Below the pieces are notes generated by a model, which did no database searches, was not told the DNA's origin, and saw only the letters and a program-made list of their open reading frames with translations. A stretch of 42,763 bases of DNA, taken from contig JAEYCB010000002.1 in assembly GCA_023404345.1 (NCBI GenBank), positions 1 through 42,763 on the forward strand. The letters run 5' to 3'. The position numbers were made by a program, and so were the translations under genes. Shown here one piece after another: positions 1-7,744 of the stretch. The DNA is from Bacillota bacterium (lineage in GTDB: Bacteria > Bacillota > Clostridia > Christensenellales > Aristaeellaceae). The stretch's first letter is position 1. Each line of letters begins with the position of its first letter.

Positions 1-7
1 CAGAACA

Positions 8-33
8 GTCCCGCAATGACAAAGCTGCGGGAC
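8..33. repeat. Small stem-loop at the left edge
   Basis: Positions 8-15 (GTCCCGCA) pair perfectly with 26-33 (TGCGGGAC) around a 10-base loop. It is not followed by a clear T-run, so it is not called a terminator. The flanking CAGAACAG and GTCCC words recur near 229-240 in another arrangement. Its role is unknown. Confidence 0.45.
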
Positions 34-47
34 AACGGGATATGGGA

Positions 48-200
48 CTATTCTGGTAATTCAACTCCGAGTTCCAACTCCTTATCAGCCGTCTGAGTTT
101 GGTTGATAAGCAATTTGATTTGTTCGATTTTGCTATTGCGGGACTTGCACTTTTCGGCGTAAGCCCCGCTTTTCTGTATATAAAAATAAGTGCAGCGGAT
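48..200 (-). pseudogene. Start-less open frame, possible C-terminal remnant
   Basis: A minus-strand frame is open from about position 200 down to a TAG at 48-50. It encodes roughly 50 residues rich in Glu, Lys and Gln that would form a coiled-coil-like tail, but it has no start codon and no ribosome binding site. It overlaps the terminator at 189-216, so it is unlikely to be expressed as it stands. It may be the 3' end of a gene cut by an earlier rearrangement. I do not recognise the family. Confidence 0.2.
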
Positions 201-216
201 TCACCGCTGCACTTTT
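189..216. terminator. Bidirectional rho-independent terminator after the toxin gene
   Basis: AGTGCAGCGG (189-198) pairs perfectly with CCGCTGCACT (204-213) around a 5-base loop. A T-run follows on the plus strand (213-216), and the A-run at 182-186 gives a T-run on the minus strand. It lies just past the stop of the minus-strand toxin gene and would end that transcript. Confidence 0.8.
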
Positions 217-243
217 AAAAATCATTTTCTGTTCTGGGACCAA

Positions 244-552
244 TCAGCCGAAAAGAATTGCTAGATAATCTTGCCGCCCATCCAATACACGTAAAATAGA
301 AAGCATGTTATCCTCGCTGATCTCATAAAAAACCAAATGCTTGGCGACTATAAAAAAACGTATAGAAGTTTTTATTTCAAATTTTGCTCCCATAGATACG
401 CCCATCATTGGATTCTCTTCCAGCAAAGATATTGCCTTCAAAATAGATGCAACCAGCTTTTGAGCGGCCCTTTTATTGCCAAGGGTCTCTGCAATATATT
501 CCTGCGTTTGACGAATATCCAATACCGCCTGATGCTTATATACTATTTTCAT
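244..552 (-). CDS. RelE/ParE-family toxin
   Basis: The 102-residue product fits the RelE/ParE superfamily in size and layout. It has an N-terminal VYKHQAVLDI strand-turn, a helical region with the motif NKRAAQKL, and the C-terminal signature RVLDGRQDY followed by a short hydrophobic end. Family members are either ribosome-dependent mRNA interferases (RelE) or gyrase poisons (ParE); the sequence alone does not settle which. The start overlaps the antitoxin stop by 4 bases, so the two are translationally coupled with antitoxin first. A terminator follows directly. No lesions are visible, so this is the only toxin-antitoxin pair in the window that looks intact. Confidence 0.85.
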   Translation of the reverse strand: MKIVYKHQAVLDIRQTQEYIAETLGNKRAAQKLVASILKAISLLEENPMMGVSMGAKFEIKTSIRFFIVAKHLVFYEISEDNMLSILRVLDGRQDYLAILFG

Positions 553-851
553 TTTTCAACTCCGAACATGGCATAAACTTCATCTTCAGAGTGAATTGTT
601 GCATCCTCCTGCGCAGCTTTCAATTCTTTCATCAAACGGGCCATCGCCTTGGCTTTGATGATTTCAGCATTGTTTTCATTCACCTCGAAAGGAAAGCCTC
701 CTGCATTCAGAGACTGCTGAAAAAAAACGTTGACCGCGTCTGTTAATGTGAGTCCATTTTTTCCATACACGTCTTCCAACTGTTTGCGCAGCACCGGATT
801 GATTCGGATGCGAAACATATCCGTTTTCGCGGATGAAACGATATTTTCCAT
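549..851 (-). CDS. RelB/DinJ-family antitoxin
   Basis: This 100-residue protein has the N-terminal ribbon-helix-helix pattern of RelB/DinJ antitoxins: a beta strand with FRIRINP, two helices, and the typical run LTDAVNVFFQQ followed by GGFPFEV. The acidic, probably unstructured C-terminal part would wrap the toxin. It is the first gene of the pair, with AGGAGG ending 8 bases before the ATG. A sigma-70-like promoter with a consensus -35 box lies just upstream. RelB-type antitoxins normally repress their own promoter together with the toxin, and the same is inferred here. Confidence 0.85.
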   Translation of the reverse strand: MENIVSSAKTDMFRIRINPVLRKQLEDVYGKNGLTLTDAVNVFFQQSLNAGGFPFEVNENNAEIIKAKAMARLMKELKAAQEDATIHSEDEVYAMFGVEK

Positions 852-875
852 TTACTCCGCCTCCTGTCTAAAATC

Positions 876-904
876 AGCATATCACAATCGTTTTAATTTG
901 TCAA
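876..904 (-). promoter_or_regulatory. Promoter of the RelBE-type operon
   Basis: Read on the minus strand, TTGACA (904-899) and TATGCT (881-876) are separated by exactly 17 bases. The antitoxin ATG is at 851, giving a leader of about 20 bases that contains AGGAGG. Confidence 0.7.
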
Positions 905-906
905 TA

Positions 907-918
907 TTGTGGCCACAA
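907..918. promoter_or_regulatory. Perfect 12-base palindrome upstream of the RelBE promoter
   Basis: TTGTGGCCACAA is a perfect palindrome immediately upstream of the -35 box. A related half-site (GTGCCACAA) follows at 921-929. It could be an operator for the ribbon-helix-helix antitoxin, but the position upstream of -35 is not decisive. Confidence 0.3.
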
Positions 919-1059
919 ACGTGCCACAACTCTGCAATTTCATAAAAAGGCAAGATGCAAAAAGAACTATTTCAAAGGTTCTTTTCGAAGTTCATTCTGA
1001 TTCGTATGCTGCGTCTGAATATGATTTATCAATTCACTTGTTGCCATTTTTTCGAGTTT

Positions 1060-1449
1060 TCATGCATACCGCTCCATTTCACTGAGCGTAGATAACCAGA
1101 CTTCATATCGATTACGTTCCATATCGGCCACATGTCGAATTTTAATAACATCCTTTGCCGGAGCATCTCCCGGCGCAATGCACCAAATGACGTTGCCTTC
1201 TATTGAAATATGTGCAACCATCTTGTAATCGCCATTTTCCTCAACCGCTTTATTGCAAACTGCAATTCTATTTCCGAGACAGCCCATAAAAAGTTCAAAG
1301 CGCGGCGTAGCCCGGCTGCTAATCTGCGCCTGCAGACGGGCATGGGCCTTTGTAAGTTCAGGCTCTCCGGAAGACATTCCATCTTCCAGAAGCGTAAGAT
1401 ACTTTTTCATATAAGGATAATCAAAGCCGTGGTTGTCACAGCCAGTCAA
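1060..1449 (-). CDS. Hypothetical protein, possibly truncated
   Basis: About 129 residues from a TTG codon; I do not recognise the family. The protein is soluble, with a helical N-terminal half and a C-terminal alpha/beta part containing VIKIRHVADMERNRYEVWL. There is no strong ribosome binding site at the TTG or at the in-frame ATG at 1410. The frame stays open about 12 codons further upstream to a TAA near 1488, and that stretch also looks like plausible protein (for example YVGEQRNVL), so the true start may be upstream or lost. It sits alone between the RelBE pair and decayed sequence. It may be a remnant of a mobile-element gene. Confidence 0.4.
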   Translation of the reverse strand: MTGCDNHGFDYPYMKKYLTLLEDGMSSGEPELTKAHARLQAQISSRATPRFELFMGCLGNRIAVCNKAVEENGDYKMVAHISIEGNVIWCIAPGDAPAKDVIKIRHVADMERNRYEVWLSTLSEMERYA

Positions 1450-1977
1450 TACGTTTCTCTGTTCACCGACGTATGTTTTATATGCTTATCTGTTATTGTA
1501 GCCTTTCGGTGCAGACCGCAGCTGCCGCAATAATATAAACACAAAGGCCAGTAGGTCCAGTCTCGACTTCTCACTCTCCTGCAGATTTGAGGTGAGAAAA
1601 CGGCACGCGATTTTGATGAATATGGAGAGCGATATCGATTTGATGCTTTCTACAAAATGGGTTTCCTCCATAAAGCAATCAGCTCTTCCGGGAACTGACC
1701 CATCAGCGGAACAAAGAAGCCAAGTTCGCACTTTTAATTATGCGTTATGTGTTGATGCTGGCAGATGGATACATCGGCAGCTTTGTGAGAAAACCCCGCA
1801 ACGCCGGATAACGGAACAGAATCAAGACACTAAAGCTTTGCAGGCTTGTATTCATGCAGAAGCATATCTATGATACTTGGGTTGTAAATCTATGATACTT
1901 GGGTTGTAAAATCCGACTTTCTAATTGCGTAGAAATAATGGTAAAATGAATGTTTAGCGTTTTCTAGAATTGGAACG
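1450..1977. other. Decayed sequence without an intact gene
   Basis: Short protein-like stretches appear in different plus-strand frames. One, rich in aromatic and acidic residues, runs from about 1593 to a TGA near 1700; another lies around 1730-1820. They are interrupted by stops and shifts, and no start with a ribosome binding site is present. I could not assign a family. The stretch ends in a tandem duplication at 1866-1909. Confidence 0.4.
1866..1909. repeat. Perfect 22-bp tandem duplication
   Basis: The 22-base unit starting ATCTATGATACTTGGG and ending TTGTAA occurs twice head to tail (1866-1887 and 1888-1909) with no mismatch. It lies about 70 bp before the promoter of the ATPase-nuclease gene. 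It may be a replication-slippage or excision scar, or a pair of binding sites. Confidence 0.85.
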
Positions 1978-2006
1978 TTGTTCGCCTCTATAGATTGTGA
2001 TAAAAT
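1978..2006 (+). promoter_or_regulatory. Promoter of the GHKL ATPase-nuclease gene
   Basis: TTGTTC (1978-1983) and TAAAAT (2001-2006) are separated by 17 bases. The following gene has AAGGGGG at 2040-2046 and an ATG at 2054, leaving a leader of about 40 bases. Confidence 0.55.
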
Positions 2007-2053
2007 GAAAAGCAAAAGGAATATTGCTATTTTTTATTCAAGGGGGAATTCTA

Positions 2054-4051
2054 ATGCGGAAGTTTGGGATTAATCTTCGCGGACGCATAAAAAATTTCAA
2101 TTTACCGAAGAATCAGCCATTGATTCCTTTGTTTGAAGCCATCGTTAATTCTATTCATGCAATCGATGAGAGAAAAAAGTTAGGAGAAGACTTTAACTCC
2201 TATATAACGATAAAAATAATTCGCAGTAATCAGTTGTCTTTTGGCGCAAATGAGTTATCTCCTATAAGTTCGTTTGAAATAATAGATAATGGTGTGGGCT
2301 TTAATGAGGAAAACTTAAATTCCTTTATGGAATCAGATTCAACCTATAAAGCTGCCATAGGAGGAAAAGGTGTAGGTAGATTCTCGTGGCTTATTGCTTT
2401 TGAAAAGGCAGATATTGAAAGCATCTATTGGGACCATAACAGTTATGTGAAAAGAAAATTTGAGTTCTCTACGGCAAATTCAGCGATCAACGATACTCTG
2501 ACAGAATGTCAAGACCAACAAGATAATCGGACGAGTATCCGATTGGAAAACTGTATGGAACCGTACGCAAAAGTGCTTCCAAAACGAGGGTTAACTGTAG
2601 CGTTAAGAATCATCCAGCACTGTTTAGTGTACTTTATCTCCAGTGACTGTCCCAAAATTATTTTGGTAGATGATGATGACAGTTATGATTTGAATCAGAT
2701 TTTCCATGAGAAAATCCAGACCGAAGAAAATAGCGTTACCATTGAGATTGGAAATGAAATGTTTGAGTTGCTTCATGTAAAAGCAGAAGAGAATTCGGTA
2801 AATGGCAATAAGCTATACCTATGTGCACATAATCGTTTGGTTGAAACTAAAGAACTAGACAAGTACATTACTGATTTGGACCGTGAAATATACGAAAAAA
2901 GCGGTTTTTGGTATATTGGCGTTTTACGAGGTAGCTATTTAGACGATAACGTGGATATGAATCGTTTGTCCTTCAATATCCCTGACGGGGGTACTTTAGA
3001 CAGCTTGGCAAACATTGTAACGATAGATCAGATTATGAAATCTGTAATTGTTGAAGTAAGCATTTTTTTAAGTGACTACCTCCAACCCATTACACAAAAT
3101 AAGATGAAGCGGATTTCAGATTATGTGACCTATAAAGCTCCACAATTTCGGCACTTGTTGAAATATATGTCAGACGATATAGCACATATTAAGCCCAACT
3201 TGAGCGATGATAAGCTTGACGATGAACTGCATCGTATTAAAAGAGAGTTTGACCGTCATACTTCTCAGGAAAACACAAAACTGTTAAGTGATCTGAATAA
3301 AGGGGCCATTACGTCCGATGAATACATTGAAAGATTTGGGCAGCAAATCGAAAAAATTAATAGTGCAAATGGAGCTGCACTTGCTGAATATGTAGCACAC
3401 AGAAAAGTGATTCTTGATCTTATGGAATTTGCTATTCGACGGCAAGACGATGGCCTCTTTCAGAAAGAAAGCTTTTTACACAACCTGATTTACCCAATGC
3501 GCACAACGGCTTCTGATATTCCTTACAGCAACCATAATCTTTGGCTGATTGATGAAAAACTTGCGTATTGTAGCTACGTTTCTTCAGATATATCCTTTGA
3601 TAATAGTCCGAAAGAAAAGCGCACAGATATTATGGTTCTGGATAAGCCTGTTGCTGTGTCAGATGAAGAAAATCGTGGGCGTGAGTACGAAACTATTGTC
3701 TTATTTGAGTTGAAACGTCCCATGCGGAATGACTATAGTAGCAGCTCTAATCCTGTGAATCAGTTGTATGAATATGTCACAAAGCTCAAGGGGAACAATG
3801 TTAAGGACAAAGATGGAAGAATTATTAGAATTGGTAGCAACACACAGTTTTATTTGTATGCAGTATGTGATATCACAAGTACACTGGAACAAATTTTGAC
3901 TTTTCACGATTTTACACAAACTCCTGACAAAATGGGATACTACAGATACCACGAAAAAATGAATGCATACATTGAGATTTTGTCTTATGATAAAATCATC
4001 AGCGACGCACAAAAGCGCAATAAAATCCTGTTTGATAAATTGGGTATTTGA
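2054..4051 (+). CDS. GHKL (Hsp90/MutL-type) ATPase with C-terminal PD-(D/E)XK-like nuclease region
   Basis: This 665-residue cytoplasmic protein starts at an ATG 7 bases after AAGGGGG. Residues 1-200 hold a GHKL ATP-binding fold: N-box EAIVNSIHA (28-36), G1 box IIDNGVGF (76-83) and a glycine lid GGKGVGRFSW (103-112). The middle is helical and charged. Near the C-terminus, D525 and D530 followed by E552-L-K554 and a downstream helix with NPVNQLYEYV form the D...E-x-K pattern of PD-(D/E)XK nucleases. GHKL ATPases use ATP-driven dimerisation as a clamp or switch, so an ATP-gated nuclease is the simplest reading. The gene stands alone between its own promoter and terminator and is clearly more AT-rich than its neighbours, which suggests transfer. 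I infer a phage- or plasmid-defence role from architecture and context; I do not know a named system with exactly this layout. Confidence 0.7.
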   Translation: MRKFGINLRGRIKNFNLPKNQPLIPLFEAIVNSIHAIDERKKLGEDFNSYITIKIIRSNQLSFGANELSPISSFEIIDNGVGFNEENLNSFMESDSTYKAAIGGKGVGRFSWLIAFEKADIESIYWDHNSYVKRKFEFSTANSAINDTLTECQDQQDNRTSIRLENCMEPYAKVLPKRGLTVALRIIQHCLVYFISSDCPKIILVDDDDSYDLNQIFHEKIQTEENSVTIEIGNEMFELLHVKAEENSVNGNKLYLCAHNRLVETKELDKYITDLDREIYEKSGFWYIGVLRGSYLDDNVDMNRLSFNIPDGGTLDSLANIVTIDQIMKSVIVEVSIFLSDYLQPITQNKMKRISDYVTYKAPQFRHLLKYMSDDIAHIKPNLSDDKLDDELHRIKREFDRHTSQENTKLLSDLNKGAITSDEYIERFGQQIEKINSANGAALAEYVAHRKVILDLMEFAIRRQDDGLFQKESFLHNLIYPMRTTASDIPYSNHNLWLIDEKLAYCSYVSSDISFDNSPKEKRTDIMVLDKPVAVSDEENRGREYETIVLFELKRPMRNDYSSSSNPVNQLYEYVTKLKGNNVKDKDGRIIRIGSNTQFYLYAVCDITSTLEQILTFHDFTQTPDKMGYYRYHEKMNAYIEILSYDKIISDAQKRNKILFDKLGI

Positions 4052-4064
4052 AAAAGGAAAAAGA

Positions 4065-4094
4065 GATGGAGGCTCTAAGCTTCCATCCCTTTTT
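4065..4094 (+). terminator. Rho-independent terminator of the ATPase-nuclease gene
   Basis: GATGGAGGCT (4065-4074) pairs with AGCTTCCATC (4078-4087), with one G-U pair and a 3-base loop, followed by CC and a run of five T. It starts 14 bases after the stop codon. Confidence 0.8.
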
Positions 4095-4150
4095 GTATCT
4101 GTTTGTCATCTGATAAGTTAATGTGTTTCTGCAGACCACCTTTTCGATTT

Positions 4151-5290
4151 TTATGATTGTAATAGCTCGGAAGCTTTCTTTTGAATGAAGCGTCCGAGCG
4201 CAGCAAGCCGTGTCTGCGTTAGATTATAGGAAAGGTGGCGCTTGAACTGAAAACGGATCAATTTGTGCAGTCGTTCTCTTTGGACAGGCCCCATCAGCAG
4301 GTGTGTCCCTTCGTCGAAATCCGCATGCAGTACCGACGTTAATGCCTTTGCCTGGGCCTCAAGGTTCTCCAGATCGTCGCCCATCACATAGCAGAATAAC
4401 GACAAACCATGGTCAAACAAGGGCGCAGGCGCGATAACTTTGTTTATGAGGATATCGACCAGAAAGCCAAAATTTCCGAGATGGCGATCTGTGTTACGAA
4501 TGACGGCATCGAACAGCAGCATATCTGCCAAAAAATCACTCTGCCCCTTTTCTTCATACGCGTCGATTACCAGTGTCAAACCGTTTTCGCGGATAAGCGC
4601 CCCAGCAGACAGATAGGAAACGCTTTTGCTCGTAAACAGCCGGCAGGCCGAACAAAGCTGTCCTTTCCATCGAGCCAGGTCGTAGGGAACTGCATCCAGC
4701 CCCATTATCTGTGCGATCTGGCAGCATAGTATTCGGAGTAGGGCTCTTTTCCGGTATTGACAAAGCCGCTGGTACCGCCTTTATAAAGCCGGCTTTCCCC
4801 CTTGATGCGACGTCATGCCCTGGGAAGCATCCCATTTGGCGTGAATTCTGGTGAAGATCGGAACGACCTTTTCGGCGTACTGCCGTATCCGGTAAAGACG
4901 ATCCAGGAAAGCATCTTGCTGAAAGGGTTTTCGAACAGGTTGTATTCCGCAAAGGCACCTTCAAATTCAACCGCACAATCCAGTAGTGTCATTCAGAGAA
5001 AGGCCGCGGCCGATATCCAAAATACCCATAAAATCCTTCTCACTGTGGCCGAGCTTCAAAGGAAAGTTTTGTACATAGGCACGGTTGGCAGGAATCGTTC
5101 GGCGCCGCAGCCAATGACGCAGTGAATCGCTGGTACATTCTATGGACAGCGGAAGCAAGTGCGCCTTTTCCAAATTGTGCCATATAATATGGAGTTGCGG
5201 GCCACCAATTGTCCGATTTGCTGAAAAATTCAGCAAAGGCGTATCAAAAAGTTTTAAAATGTATTCTACGGCATCCTCCTTGTAATGCAA
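4151..5290 (-). pseudogene. HipA-like kinase toxin, multiply broken
   Basis: Pieces in three minus-strand frames together spell a HipA-type serine/threonine kinase. The N-terminal part (5290 to about 4967) contains SLRHWLRRRTIPANRAYV and GLSLNDT. The middle piece (about 4980-4740) reads GAFAEYNLFENPFS, then YKGGTSGFVNTGKEPYS. The C-terminal piece (4705-4151) carries the catalytic loop RNTDRHLGNFG and the metal-binding FDHG. Lesions visible are frame changes just after GLSLND, a TGA near 4814 where the family expects a Trp, and a frameshift near 4717 that looks like loss of one C. The original start is also unclear. Intact HipA-type kinases phosphorylate a translation factor or tRNA synthetase and are held by a partner antitoxin; no partner is visible. 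The gene is dead as a full-length kinase. Confidence 0.8.
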
Positions 5291-5606
5291 AACGAGCTGT
5301 AAACTAGGACTTTCCTTATATTATATACTGTGTTCAGACAAATGACAATTAACTGGGTAACGGTACAGATGCTCGACGTGATTAGATGCCCTCTCTACGG
5401 ACGGTGAACTATATTTCAGTGGAATCCCCATTTTTCGTATTGTGTAAAGGCGAGTTCTACTTTCTCATTGATCTGAATTGATTCCATCGCCCCCAGATTC
5501 AATTCTTGTAAATTCATTATACGATGGTTTTAAGACAACGATAATTAACGATGAGACCGGCCCCCTTAGATGGATCTGTCTGAGATCTCCTTTACCGCAC
5601 AGCGGA
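5291..5606. other. Intergenic stretch, no convincing gene
   Basis: This lies between the HipA-like pseudogene and the end of the replication operon. The only frame with protein-like composition is a 33-codon minus-strand ORF (5517 to 5416, ending in KWGFH) that lacks a ribosome binding site. No terminator with a T-run was found for the operon ending at 5607. The words around 5346-5360 and 5536-5553 are weakly alike but do not form a clear repeat. Confidence 0.4.
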
Positions 5607-7184
5607 TTAGGACAGCACGAGCTCTGACAGGATTTCGGACGGCGCCAGCTCACTGGTACGGTATACGGTTTTGCAAAAGCCCTTTAAAGAGAATTCAAAA
5701 TTGTTTCCGGAATCCAGCAGAACTCCTGTGACTGACGCGTGATGCTCCGACAATTTGGAGCACAGCCAATCTTGAAACTCAGAAGAAATGCTGCATTGTC
5801 CGTCCGTGATAAAGACGATATCCGCTTTCGAAAGCACACCGCTGTCCATTGTCGATACGGCTTTACGCAGCGGCGCCTCATAATCCGTACCGCCGCAGTA
5901 GAAATGGCGGGCGGAATTCATGACGTCTTCCGGCGTGTACTGTCCCGGGATAAAAAGGTCTTCGCTGACTTCCGATGCACTGGAAAAGTGAATGACGGAT
6001 GCGCAGCGTCCCTGGCCTCTGACCTTATCCACCAGAGCATAAGTGATGGCTTTGGCCCAGGCATCTTTATCATCGGACTCCGTTGAGCCGGATTCATCAA
6101 CGCAGACGATGACATCGCCCGCTCCAAGAGAGATGCGTTCCCGGCGCTGGTACTGGCGTATCTGCCGGCGTGACATTTTATGGAGAAACAGCGGCGCGGT
6201 GACTGGATGGGCGAGATAAGCGAGTTCGGAAGAAAGAGCCCGTTGTATCTGCGCTCCCAGCGTGATACCGCACTTTTCACCGCGCCGATAGGTATACCCA
6301 TTGTTTCGCTGCTCGTGCATCAGTTCGCGGCACGGGCCCAGATAACGCGCAATTCGTACCAAAAGGTCACTGGACTGTGCCTTGTCCAGAATTTCCATAT
6401 CCATTTCACTGAACTGCTCACTCCCTGGCTCCGTACCCCATGCATCCAAGAGCGTTTTCAGGCCCTGTGTATGCTGTCCGGCGGCTTCAGCAGCCCGCTG
6501 CACTGTTTGCGCTCGGGAGTGGGCTACGGCAGAAATACTGTCGTTCAAAATACGGTGCAGATCCTCCAGCTGCTTTGCCTTATGCAGCACACGGTTCATC
6601 TGATTGGACAGGGAGCGGAAACGTTCATCCGTAGATTCCTGATCATAAAGCGTCTTTTTGTGGTCCAGTGTCTTCAGCATTTTCTGGAAAATCTGTTCCT
6701 GTTGTTCAAGCACCTGTGCCATATCCTTTTGGCCGCCATGCTTTGGGATGAGATCCTGCGGATGCTGTAAGAGCTTTTCAGCGAATTCTGCCGCACCTTC
6801 CGCCGCAAGGAAACTGCGTCCACGGCATCGCGCCTGCAGGCGGGTATAATCCGCATCCTTTTCGAACTGCGCAAACAATGGGGCGCTGATGCTGCGTGCA
6901 GCAATGCTGAGTTCATGTTCCGGGCGTCGGAGCGGTTTCAGCGAATAAAAGCATTGGAACAGATCCCTCACAATGTCCTGGAAAATAGGCAGACTCCGCG
7001 GTTTACATTTGAGTATTTCCTTTAGATGCGGTACTTTTTGGGCGGCAGCATCATAAATCTGATCCTCCAGCTTCAGTGATTGAAACAGGCGGTTTGAGAC
7101 AGAAGATGATTTTCTTTGCCGCTGAAGCTCTTGATATGCTTTCATGAATGCCGGCATATTGATAAATACAATTGGTCTGTACAT
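5607..7184 (-). CDS. VWA-domain protein, ViaA-like partner of the MoxR ATPase
   Basis: The product has 525 residues. The first 340 are helical and charged, and the C-terminal 170 form a von Willebrand factor A domain with a complete MIDAS: D363-x-S365-x-S367 (VDESGST), T433 (CGGTDYE) and D461 (FITDG). VWA proteins of this design are partners of MoxR/RavA AAA+ ATPases, as in RavA-ViaA, and such an ATPase is encoded two genes upstream. The ATG follows AAGGAG by 9 bases. It is the last gene of the minus-strand operon. There is no signal peptide or membrane segment, so the complex is cytoplasmic. The target is unknown; SSB and clamp genes in the same operon point to DNA-linked remodelling rather than the respiratory or metal-insertion roles proposed for MoxR relatives. 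Confidence 0.8.
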   Translation of the reverse strand: MYRPIVFINMPAFMKAYQELQRQRKSSSVSNRLFQSLKLEDQIYDAAAQKVPHLKEILKCKPRSLPIFQDIVRDLFQCFYSLKPLRRPEHELSIAARSISAPLFAQFEKDADYTRLQARCRGRSFLAAEGAAEFAEKLLQHPQDLIPKHGGQKDMAQVLEQQEQIFQKMLKTLDHKKTLYDQESTDERFRSLSNQMNRVLHKAKQLEDLHRILNDSISAVAHSRAQTVQRAAEAAGQHTQGLKTLLDAWGTEPGSEQFSEMDMEILDKAQSSDLLVRIARYLGPCRELMHEQRNNGYTYRRGEKCGITLGAQIQRALSSELAYLAHPVTAPLFLHKMSRRQIRQYQRRERISLGAGDVIVCVDESGSTESDDKDAWAKAITYALVDKVRGQGRCASVIHFSSASEVSEDLFIPGQYTPEDVMNSARHFYCGGTDYEAPLRKAVSTMDSGVLSKADIVFITDGQCSISSEFQDWLCSKLSEHHASVTGVLLDSGNNFEFSLKGFCKTVYRTSELAPSEILSELVLS

Positions 7185-7253
7185 CGCAAACTTCTCCTTT
7201 TTCTAAAAAGGCGGGGGCCGTTTGGCCCCCGTCGGATCAATCAGGGAATTGCC

Positions 7254-7706
7254 TCAAAAAGGCAAATCCTCACCATCTTCATAATCAATATACCCCGCGT
7301 CATCAACAGGTGCCGGCGGAGAGGTGTAACCAGAGCGGACCGCCTGTCGGCCGCCGACTTGGGCTGCTGCCCCTTTTGATTCGGATTTTTCCTTGTCTCC
7401 GACGAAATCGACGCTGGACACGGCAATCTCCGTTGCAGTCCTCCGATTTCCTTCACGATCTTCCCAGTTCCGAGTTTGGAGTGAACCGACAAGTTCTATC
7501 CTCTTGCCCTTGGAAAAGTATTTGCAGATAAATTCCGCTGTACGGTTCCATGCTACCGCATTGAAGAAATCACTGTCTGCCCCCTCTTGAGGCTTAAATC
7601 GCTTTGGTACGGCGATGCGGAAATTGCACACAGTCTTATCCTCGCTGATGTTGCGCAGCTCAGGATCTGCTACCATACGGCCGCTTACGACAACTATATT
7701 TGCCAT
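7254..7706 (-). CDS. ssb: Single-stranded DNA-binding protein
   Basis: This 150-residue protein has the N-terminal OB fold of bacterial SSB (residues 1-105, with VVVSGRMVADPELR near the start and VELVGSL-type strands). A low-complexity linker follows, then an acidic tip ending in GEDLPF, the tail that recruits replication and repair partners. The ATG at 7706 is chosen over the longer frame because AAGGAG lies 8 bases upstream and the family begins here. It lies between the MoxR and VWA genes in one operon, which is unusual. It is probably an element-borne paralogue of the chromosomal SSB. Confidence 0.92.
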   Translation of the reverse strand: MANIVVVSGRMVADPELRNISEDKTVCNFRIAVPKRFKPQEGADSDFFNAVAWNRTAEFICKYFSKGKRIELVGSLQTRNWEDREGNRRTATEIAVSSVDFVGDKEKSESKGAAAQVGGRQAVRSGYTSPPAPVDDAGYIDYEDGEDLPF

Positions 7707-7744
7707 ATTGTAATTCTCCTTTTCATTTATACGATTTGTAATTA

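Noticed and set aside
1866..1909. CRISPR-like or iteron array
   Set aside because: Only two directly abutting copies without spacers; no further copies nearby, so neither a CRISPR array nor a replication iteron set is supported.
5416..5517. A 33-codon minus-strand ORF between the HipA-like pseudogene and the VWA gene
   Set aside because: Protein-like composition but no ribosome binding site, very short and no recognised family; kept only as a note in the intergenic entry.
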